Assembly (NCBI GenBank): GCA_036555705.1
Contig: DATBKT010000091.1
Location: 1-7,443 of the forward strand
Origin: JARBAU01 sp029237525
Lineage (GTDB): Archaea; Thermoproteota; Nitrososphaeria; Nitrososphaerales; Nitrososphaeraceae
Direction of reading: 5' to 3'
DNA: 7,443 nucleotides
Below, piece after piece: positions 1 through 4,908 of this stretch. The position numbers and the translations under genes are program-made. The notes below the pieces were generated by a model that worked only from the letters and a program-made list of their open reading frames with translations, made no database searches and was not told the origin of the DNA. Each line of letters starts with the position of its first letter. Positions within the stretch are counted from its first letter, which is position 1.

Positions 1-478
1 GGCTTGAAATCTATATTATCATGTCTTGTAGGAGCTCGTCTTATCCTAATTGTACATATGATTTGTTGTAATACGTCTGCTCCAATAGATAATTTCGCAT
101 ATTTTCTTCTTGCTTCTGTTCTTTCGGTATAATATTGTGAAAAATGAGTTACCTTGAATCCTGTTGAATCGAATCTATTCCTGCAAAGATATGCTTAGTA
201 CCGCTTATTACAATGAATGAGGAGATTATCTTTTCGAGCAATGCATTATTGATTCTATCTGTAAACTTTTGCAATGTTGTAAAATGAGGAATACGTGATA
301 ATCCTAAAAATAATCTAAGGTAATAGGCTTCAACCAGTCATTCGACAAACATTCTATAACTCTTACCTTCGTACTGTCGGATTGTAATCAGAACTATGTG
401 CTGCCATATTGTGAATATGTGATTACTTTTCCTATTAGAAAATAGAGCAATCCTCGCATGCTTTAAAACACGGAACAT
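1..478 (-). pseudogene. IS5-type transposase remnant, cut by the left window edge
   Basis: The minus strand encodes a recognisable DDE transposase of the IS5 group once two lesions are allowed for. From an ATG at 478 it reads MFRVLKHARIALF, then FTIWQHIVLITIRQYEGKSY, YYLRLFLGLSRIPHFTTLQK, and, after the frameshift, DSTGFKVTHFSQYYTER and ARRKYAKLSIGADVL. The GIDSTGF segment should carry the first catalytic Asp (codon at 175-173) and the GADV segment probably the second; the final catalytic Glu region would lie beyond position 1. Lesion one is a TGA at 340-338 where related proteins most likely have Trp (VE-stop-LVEAYY). Lesion two is a tandem duplication of a 5-base unit (166-170 and 171-175) that shifts the frame inside the first catalytic motif. 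The frame stays open upstream of the ATG to a stop at 539-537, so the true start could lie slightly further out. No terminal inverted repeats were identified. Family assignment is from recognised motifs, not a search. Confidence 0.85.
166..175. repeat. 5-bp tandem duplication causing a transposase frameshift
   Basis: The unit GAATC occurs twice in direct succession (166-170, 171-175). Removing one copy restores a continuous minus-strand reading frame through the GIDSTGF transposase motif. The duplication is therefore the likely inactivating event, or one of two together with the TGA at 340-338. It resembles a replication-slippage product. Confidence 0.75.
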
Positions 479-521
479 AGTATCTGCAAGTCTAACGTAC
501 CTTGATTCTTTCAATAAATTA

Positions 522-779
522 TTGGTATTATACTCTTACAAAGCTTTGACTGTAAGATATGATTTCTACAGAGCCGATGATATTGATGTTTTAAATAGCG
601 CAAAATTACTATCCAAAGGTGGTATCTGGGAAAAGATACGTGCCTTCGATATATTGATTAAAAATTATTGGACATCAGCTAGGAATGAATGTGAGAAAAT
701 TCTGATAAACCAGGCAAAGATCAACCAACCAATTGACGTCAGATTTCACGTGGCTTTGGGTTTGAAGGGCTACAAATAG
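522..779 (+). CDS. Hypothetical protein, possibly 5'-truncated
   Basis: I do not recognise this protein. The frame ends at a TAG (777-779) and contains no ATG; the only nearby start is a TTG at 522, with no TATA-like box at the right distance, so the real 5' end may be missing. The frame stays open upstream into the transposase region. From about residue 30 the composition looks protein-like, with a mix of charged, aromatic and helical residues: GGIWEKIRAFDILIKNYW, then an Arg/Glu/Lys-rich helix, ending in IDVRFHVALGLKGYK. The best reading is the C-terminal part of a soluble alpha-helical protein cut off at the edge of the adjacent insertion element. A small intact gene starting at TTG, or a spurious ORF, remains possible. 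Confidence 0.45.
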   Translation: MVLYSYKALTVRYDFYRADDIDVLNSAKLLSKGGIWEKIRAFDILIKNYWTSARNECEKILINQAKINQPIDVRFHVALGLKGYK

Positions 780-798
780 ATAATAACACGTATGAAGT

Positions 799-839
799 CC
801 TTGTGAATACTCTTTTAAGTTGTAACGAGACCTTGTGAA
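799..839. repeat. Pair of 9-bp direct repeats, 32 bp apart
   Basis: The word CCTTGTGAA occurs at 799-807 and again at 831-839, a start-to-start distance of 32 bp (about three helical turns), in the gap between the orphan ORF and the winged-helix gene. It could be a tandem operator, but a 9-bp match in a short AT-rich gap can arise by chance. Confidence 0.3.
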
Positions 840-858
840 AAATCCCTATTTGTTATTT

Positions 859-874
859 ATGATAAAATTATCAT
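859..874. promoter_or_regulatory. 16-bp near-palindrome, possible operator
   Basis: ATGATAA and TTATCAT form perfect 7-bp inverted arms around a 2-base AA centre. The site lies 83-98 bases upstream of the winged-helix start. Its size and symmetry suit a dimeric winged-helix regulator, so autoregulation is a reasonable inference, although AT-rich palindromes are common by chance and the site lies upstream of the likely core promoter. Confidence 0.3.
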
Positions 875-930
875 CATAATATTGTGCAGCGTGCTGTTCC
901 CTAGAAAACAATCATTTATAGACCCCTATG

Positions 931-940
931 TTATTAAATA
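931..940 (+). promoter_or_regulatory. TATA-like box for the winged-helix gene
   Basis: TTATTAAATA is centred about 22 bases before the ATG at 957, roughly the spacing for a leaderless archaeal transcript. A second candidate, TTTATA at 915-920, would give a short leader. No Shine-Dalgarno-like sequence precedes the ATG. Confidence 0.35.
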
Positions 941-956
941 CGGTGTCCTCTAGATA

Positions 957-1217
957 ATGACGAATAAAGCAATAATTTGGACTGATTGCAGCACAACGAT
1001 TGTTCTAGAGATACTTGAAGCATCTAAGAACGGTATAACGAAAAAAGAGATTATGAACAAATCCTCCACTCTATCACACGCTCAATTGAGAAGATGTCTT
1101 GCAGAGCTAATAGATAGGAGATTGTTGCATTATGATGAGATACAAAGAATCTATAATACAACTGACAGAGGCCTTATTCTTATCGAGAACATTCAAAGTC
1201 AAAATAAAGGATCCTGA
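957..1217 (+). CDS. Small winged-helix DNA-binding protein (HTH_45 / COG3432-like)
   Basis: This 86-residue protein is essentially one winged-helix domain. Helix 1 is around residues 13-24 (TTIVLEILEASKNG). The helix-turn-helix spans about 27-53 (ITKKEIMNKSSTLSHAQL, then RRCLAELIDRRLL), followed by a beta wing at about 57-70 (LHYDEIQRIYNTTDRG) and a final helix. The pattern of I/V-L-x-A-x-x-G, KxxIM, the S-x-x-QL-x-x-x-L core and the Y-x-T-T-x-x-G wing is characteristic of small archaeal regulators abundant in Thaumarchaeota, usually about 80-100 residues long; the length fits. No ligand domain is present, so its signal and targets cannot be read from sequence. The ATG at 957 is chosen because the domain starts soon after it and a TATA-like box lies upstream. 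It ends only 32 bases before the nicotinate phosphoribosyltransferase remnant on the same strand. Confidence 0.85.
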   Translation: MTNKAIIWTDCSTTIVLEILEASKNGITKKEIMNKSSTLSHAQLRRCLAELIDRRLLHYDEIQRIYNTTDRGLILIENIQSQNKGS

Positions 1218-1249
1218 GCCATAGTAGACAAAATTTATTCTAAATAAAC

Positions 1250-1786
1250 TTAGCTGCAAGAGCTGCATAAATAGGAGGATGTGTGGGAACGTCAAATACA
1301 GTTGCTGGGTACAAGCTAGGTATGCCAGTATTTGGTACAATGGCTCACTCATTTGTTATGAGTTGTAAACGAGAAGATGCATTTAGCCAGTTTAGTAGAG
1401 TATTTCCTACAGGCTACTTGTTAGTAGATACTTTAGCATCCATAATAAAATAATATACAAGATGTAGACCCGTCCAGGAAAGCAAACTTATCCTGCTCCT
1501 AAACAAATAATCAGGATTATAAAAAATGAAAAAATAAAAAGAGATGTTTTAGTATTGGAAGAAGAGCAAGGAGGGAATAGTCCCAAAGGTGGGATTCGTT
1601 TGATGGTTAGGATATTTGAAAAAGGAAAAACTTGTGTGTATCATATTATCGCTTGCAGAAGTTAAAAAGTATCACCTACAACAGCTGGCCCTAATTCCTA
1701 AAGTCTATAAAAGATTGAATTTTGCATTTACTGTAGAACATAACAAAAAGATAATGACAATAAATCAGAAATTTAAGCCAAATTAA
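1250..1786 (+). pseudogene. pncB: Nicotinate phosphoribosyltransferase remnant
   Basis: Three plus-strand segments match nicotinate phosphoribosyltransferase (nicotinate + PRPP + ATP to nicotinate mononucleotide, the Preiss-Handler entry step of NAD synthesis). Segment one (1250-1450) reads LAARAA-stop-IGG, then VGTSNTVAGYKLGMPVFGTM, AHSFVMS and FPTGYLLVDT; the TAA at 1268-1270 stands where the family normally has Tyr (ARAAYIGG). Segment two (about 1456-1620) reads YKM-stop, then RPGKQTYPAPKQIIR and RDVLVLEEE, which corresponds to the C-terminal part. Segment three, in another frame (1652-1786), reads LAEVKKYHLQQLALIPKVYK and ends in a natural-looking TAA at 1784-1786. The N-terminal half is absent, and roughly 100 residues or more between the VDT and RPGK motifs appear deleted. 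There are at least three in-frame stops (1268, 1451 and 1465) and one frameshift between about 1620 and 1652. The gene cannot make the enzyme. The nicotinamidase downstream is its natural pathway partner, which supports the assignment. Confidence 0.85.
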
Positions 1787-1905
1787 TGTATAATGGTATA
1801 TGCAATTGTGGATCCTGTTATCACCAATTTGAGTATTATTAACAGCAATAATTACTTAAGACTAAGAATTAACAAATAACTAATAGTAAGTAATGAATTT
1901 GAAAC

Positions 1906-1913
1906 AAATATAT
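1906..1913 (+). promoter_or_regulatory. TATA-like box for the nicotinamidase gene
   Basis: AAATATAT is centred about 24 bases before the ATG at 1933, preceded by a purine-rich GAAAC that could act as a BRE. The spacing suits leaderless transcription. If real, the nicotinamidase has its own promoter and did not depend on the broken gene upstream. Confidence 0.4.
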
Positions 1914-1932
1914 GATTGTGTGAAGTTATATA

Positions 1933-2541
1933 ATGATATTAGAGACAGCTATCATGGGCTTTGGAAGCAAGTCTGAAAACTATGAACAGCGTAGATATGC
2001 AATTTTGGTAATTGATATGCAAAATGATTTTATTAAAGGAAAACTTAAGTGTGAAAGAGCCAATAGAATAATACCAAATATAAAGATACTTCTTGATACT
2101 GCTAGGCAGAAACTGATACCCATCTTTTATTGTATTGATGAACATCTTCCAATTGACACGTATGAGATGAATTTATGGGGCCCCCACGCTATGAAACATA
2201 CTGAAGGGGCCAAAATAATAAATGAGTTAAAGCCATCAGACTCAGATTACATAATTACTAAAAGAACTTATAGTGCATTTGATGGAACAGGATTGGATAG
2301 CGCACTTAAGGAGACTTACAACAGTAAGGGCACTGACGCACTAATCTTAACCGGTATACATACGAATATTTGTGTTCGACATACATCATACGATGCATTT
2401 GTAAGAGGATTTGAATTAATAGTGCCCAAAGATGGAGTCGAGGCATTTACAGAAGAAGAGCATAATTCGGGGTTGGAATATATCCGACGCATATATGGTT
2501 CAAAGATTACGAGTATAAATGATATTATATCCTCTTGGTAG
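1933..2541 (+). CDS. pncA: Nicotinamidase (isochorismatase-like hydrolase)
   Basis: The 202-residue protein has the isochorismatase-like cysteine hydrolase fold. The catalytic triad is complete: Asp28 in AILVIDMQNDF, Lys110 in IITKRTYSAF and Cys147 in GIHTNICVRHT. The metal-site residues that separate nicotinamidases from other family members are also present: Asp69 and His71 (CIDEH) and His85 (WGPHAM). It should therefore convert nicotinamide to nicotinate and ammonia in the cytoplasm for NAD salvage. The length fits the family (about 180-215). The ATG at 1933 is supported by a TATA-like box about 24 bases upstream; an internal ATG at 1954 (Met8) would also leave the domain intact. The gene follows a destroyed nicotinate phosphoribosyltransferase, so its product must be used by another copy of that enzyme or leave the cell. 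It is convergent with the kinase gene, with 26 bases between stops. A different isochorismatase-family amidase is less likely given the metal ligands. Confidence 0.85.
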   Translation: MILETAIMGFGSKSENYEQRRYAILVIDMQNDFIKGKLKCERANRIIPNIKILLDTARQKLIPIFYCIDEHLPIDTYEMNLWGPHAMKHTEGAKIINELKPSDSDYIITKRTYSAFDGTGLDSALKETYNSKGTDALILTGIHTNICVRHTSYDAFVRGFELIVPKDGVEAFTEEEHNSGLEYIRRIYGSKITSINDIISSW

Positions 2542-2567
2542 TCTGATAAGTTTGGTTAGTTGGCTAC

Positions 2568-3809
2568 TCATAAGAATTTAATGTATGAGCGTGCAAGTAT
2601 GAAAAGGTCTTTGGCTTCATCAAGATGTCTATTTCTCTTTTCCTTGACCGTCTCATTTTTTCCTCTGAAAAGTGAAACCTTGGCTCTGACACAAGCTTTG
2701 AAACACATCCAAAAATAGATTACCCTTTCTAAACTAAGATCATTACTTTTTCTTATGTATTGGGAAATGAAATATTTCCGGAAATCGATTCTTTTATAAT
2801 AATCAAGATCCATTGATAAATGTGCCACATCTTCTGCTACATCCGCGTATCTTAAGGAATCGTTAAACTCAATTCTATCATATAAATAAAACTTATTTCG
2901 TACTATGAATATATTTTTTAAATGCAAGTCACCATGTATATCGCGAACTTTGTTTTCACGAATCCTGTCCAAAAACAAATTGTTATTGTCTATGACAAAA
3001 GCAGTTAGGACTTTTTCTAAATTCAGGTTAACTTTTGCAACTTTTGTAATTTTTGCGATTGTATTAAAATTCTCATAGATTTTCGCATTTATAAACTCTG
3101 GTTGACCATATCTTTGTATCTCTTTAGAAGTTACCGTATGGATATGGAATTTTGTTAGGACTTTTGCTAATTTTTCAATAGTTCTGAAGCTAAGATAACC
3201 CATTGATAAAAGGTGATCTAGGCGGCATTGTTGTGAAATCTCACGCATTTTAACGGCATATTCCAGAGGTTTGCCCTTGTTCTGCAGATTTGAAATTCTT
3301 AATATGCTATCATTATTTTTATCAACAATTTTCACAACCCCAATATACATATTACCACATAGAATTCTATTTAACTTGACTTCCTTTTGACACGATTTTT
3401 TTCTTAGTTCTAATGATGAAAAGTCCAGAATTTTGCCAAATTTAAGACTCTTTTTTATTTTATATGCATATGATCCAGTTAAAAAAATCCACGATATGTG
3501 GGTTTCCTCAGTAATGATCTTCGATATCTTATGAGTATATGCTTTTTTAGTTCCAAGGCATTCTATCACTTCTTTTTGTGATAAATATTGCATCCTCCTC
3601 ATCTTGTAGTACTTGTTGAGTTCTGCCTCCGATATGCATTTCTCAAATTGGTTACTGATACTTTTCATTTTTGAGTCAATTAATACGCTGCCATCAAAAT
3701 TACAGGTTTTTATCAATTTGGATGATAATTTGTCTCGAAAAATACATTCGCTATTATCATAAAGTAATAATGAAATCATAATAATAAAAATTAGCTTGAG
3801 GTTAATCAC
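2568..3809 (-). CDS. Aminoglycoside-phosphotransferase-like kinase (COG2187 family)
   Basis: The product has the protein-kinase-like fold of aminoglycoside phosphotransferases. Numbering is from the most upstream start, GTG at 3809 (413 residues). The N-lobe reads EETHISWIFLTGSYAYKIKK (101-120; Lys117 or Lys119 is the likely ATP-binding Lys), then LDFSSLELRKK and a conserved Glu143. The C-lobe has the catalytic loop HGDLHLKN (292-299; Asp294, Asn299) and the metal-binding region YDRIEFNDSLR (310-320; Asp311), followed by DVAEDVAHLSMDLD. This set is diagnostic of COG2187 proteins, whose substrate is unknown; nothing indicates antibiotic resistance. Many bacterial members carry a C-terminal P-loop domain that is absent here. 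Relatives normally start about 30 residues before the ETHISW motif, which matches ATG 3593 (Met73, about 341 residues). The upstream 72 codons are open and begin with a hydrophobic stretch, so the start is uncertain (GTG 3809, ATG 3779 and ATG 3593 are possible). The gene is divergent from the small gene at 3925. Confidence 0.8.
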   Translation of the reverse strand: MINLKLIFIIMISLLLYDNSECIFRDKLSSKLIKTCNFDGSVLIDSKMKSISNQFEKCISEAELNKYYKMRRMQYLSQKEVIECLGTKKAYTHKISKIITEETHISWIFLTGSYAYKIKKSLKFGKILDFSSLELRKKSCQKEVKLNRILCGNMYIGVVKIVDKNNDSILRISNLQNKGKPLEYAVKMREISQQCRLDHLLSMGYLSFRTIEKLAKVLTKFHIHTVTSKEIQRYGQPEFINAKIYENFNTIAKITKVAKVNLNLEKVLTAFVIDNNNLFLDRIRENKVRDIHGDLHLKNIFIVRNKFYLYDRIEFNDSLRYADVAEDVAHLSMDLDYYKRIDFRKYFISQYIRKSNDLSLERVIYFWMCFKACVRAKVSLFRGKNETVKEKRNRHLDEAKDLFILARSYIKFL

Positions 3810-3890
3810 AAAAATTACTTAAACAAGATATCCGACAGACTTTATCGGCAAATCCTTGATTGTGACTGCAGTGAAACACACTGTAGACCA

Positions 3891-3898
3891 ATATTTTA
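3891..3898 (+). promoter_or_regulatory. TATA-like box for the gene at 3925
   Basis: ATATTTTA is centred about 30 bases before the ATG at 3925, which fits a leaderless or nearly leaderless archaeal transcript. It favours that ATG over the TTG at 3856. Confidence 0.35.
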
Positions 3899-3924
3899 CA
3901 TACCTTCTACACATTAATTCAAGT

Positions 3925-4275
3925 ATGTCAGAAGGAGTGGTACTTCGAACCGCAAAAGAAATTCAAGATAGAGAGGAGTATAAAAGACGATTATTACTTG
4001 ATATATTAATAGAAAGAGGGATATTTTTTGATTTAGAAACAAGGAAAATAATTGATGATAAAACTAGTCTCGAGACTCTGTTGAGAATTCTGCAAATTGA
4101 GAAAGAGAAAGAAAAAGGGATAAAGCATCTCAAAGACCTGAATCATGTAGACAAATCACTGAAAATGGAGACGGATACATATGAATCCGTTTATGATTCA
4201 TGGATTATTGCTTATAAAATATATATAATGTGGCTATCGCGTTTTATGTCTAAACTATATTCTTGTTGGGCATGA
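3925..4275 (+). CDS. Hypothetical small charged helical protein
   Basis: I do not recognise this 116-residue protein. The start at ATG 3925 (MSEGVVLRTAKEIQDREEYK) is chosen over an in-frame TTG at 3856 because a TATA-like box lies about 30 bases upstream and the 23 extra residues look unstructured. The body is strongly helical and charged, with a Lys/Glu-rich stretch (IEKEKEKGIKHLKDLNHVDK) that could be a short coiled coil. The end is unlike the rest: from about residue 90 it becomes aromatic and hydrophobic (WIIAYKIYIMWLSRFMSKLY), either a membrane-associating amphipathic helix or the result of a late frameshift. There is no signal peptide and no recognisable catalytic motif. It is co-oriented with the Cys/His-rich gene 96 bases downstream, but both have their own TATA-like boxes, so an operon is not implied. 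Confidence 0.55.
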   Translation: MSEGVVLRTAKEIQDREEYKRRLLLDILIERGIFFDLETRKIIDDKTSLETLLRILQIEKEKEKGIKHLKDLNHVDKSLKMETDTYESVYDSWIIAYKIYIMWLSRFMSKLYSCWA

Positions 4276-4338
4276 CTAATGAATAATACAAGGAGTAGGT
4301 GATTTACATAATGATGCTTATTCATGGTATTTCTATAG

Positions 4339-4347
4339 AATATAAAA
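4339..4347 (+). promoter_or_regulatory. TATA-like box for the Cys/His-rich gene
   Basis: AATATAAAA is centred about 29 bases before the ATG at 4372, the best-placed TATA-like element in this gap, and indicates a leaderless start there. Confidence 0.4.
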
Positions 4348-4371
4348 TTGTCCTCTTGGTTTCGATTAAGG

Positions 4372-4662
4372 ATGAAATATAACACAAGAATACTGCAACT
4401 AATACTGCCAATGCATAATTTAGGAAATATACTGGAGATGTTTTTAATGGGCAGTATCAAACACAATAAAAACTTAAATGACATTTGTATACCTTGTTCG
4501 CATCAATACTCTATGCATTACTCAGATGATATACATGGACTAGGAAGTAAAGACATCAAAGATGTTCATCGTGGATGCACTCATATCGACCCTGTTAATG
4601 GAGACCAATGTTTTTGTCATGGTTTTAGACTTGACAAAACTTACACCTATGAGCTGAGTTAA
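4372..4662 (+). CDS. Hypothetical Cys/His-rich small protein, possible metal binder
   Basis: This is an unrecognised 96-residue protein when started at ATG 4372, supported by a TATA-like box about 29 bases upstream. The first 26 residues are hydrophobic and Met-rich; a later ATG at 4447 (Met26) gives a compact 71-residue form. The rest holds a distinctive set of possible metal ligands: Cys39 and Cys42 (CIPC), His44, His66, Cys69 (HRGC), His71, Cys80 and Cys82 (CFCHG) and His83. A CxxC followed by HxxC and CxC resembles a zinc-ribbon-like or other zinc/iron site; this is inference, not a family match. The sequence between the ligands is polar and acidic (YSDDIHGLGSKDIKDVHRGC). The clustering of Cys and His argues against a chance ORF, although the coding call is not certain. 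The CDC48 gene lies 246 bases away, convergent. Confidence 0.55.
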   Translation: MKYNTRILQLILPMHNLGNILEMFLMGSIKHNKNLNDICIPCSHQYSMHYSDDIHGLGSKDIKDVHRGCTHIDPVNGDQCFCHGFRLDKTYTYELS

Positions 4663-4832
4663 AGTCTAATTAGTAAGATCAGCTGTACTTTCAAAGCGCG
4701 CCTATACTTCTTGCTTACATTACTGTTACTGTATTGTAATGCCATCAAAATGACTCTAATGTTCCTTGAATGCAATATTATTATCATTAGACTTAATTGC
4801 AAAACTAATCTGCAGAATACAGAATACAAGAT

Positions 4833-4850
4833 ATCCCAGAGTTTTGGGAT
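4833..4850. repeat. Short perfect hairpin in the 3' flank of the CDC48 gene
   Basis: ATCCCA and TGGGAT form a 6-bp perfect stem around a 6-base loop, about 60 bases beyond the CDC48 stop on the minus strand, in the 246-base gap between convergent genes. There is no adjacent T-run, so a classic terminator is not supported; it may be a 3'-UTR structure or chance. Nothing else convincing was seen at 4663-4908; the ORFs there are low-complexity and hydrophobic. Confidence 0.3.
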
Positions 4851-4908
4851 TCTAATCAGTAGCAGAAAAGCGGTTCGCAAATCGATATTGCGCATAAATC
4901 AGATATGG

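Noticed and set aside
1107..1352. Minus-strand ORF of 81 residues
   Set aside because: It overlaps the antisense of the winged-helix gene and of the conserved pncB segment, and has no recognisable motif; it is a shadow.
3856..3924. In-frame TTG extension of the small gene at 3925
   Set aside because: The extra 23 residues carry no motif and the TATA-like box at 3891-3898 would lie inside the gene; the ATG at 3925 is the simpler start.
4814..4828. Tandem AGAATAC-type repeat, about two copies
   Set aside because: It is too short and too AT-rich to be meaningful, with no link to any gene feature.
4860..4895. A GGTTCGCAAATC stretch that resembles a tRNA T-loop
   Set aside because: The flanking bases do not form the 5-bp T-stem, and no acceptor or anticodon arms were found on either strand.
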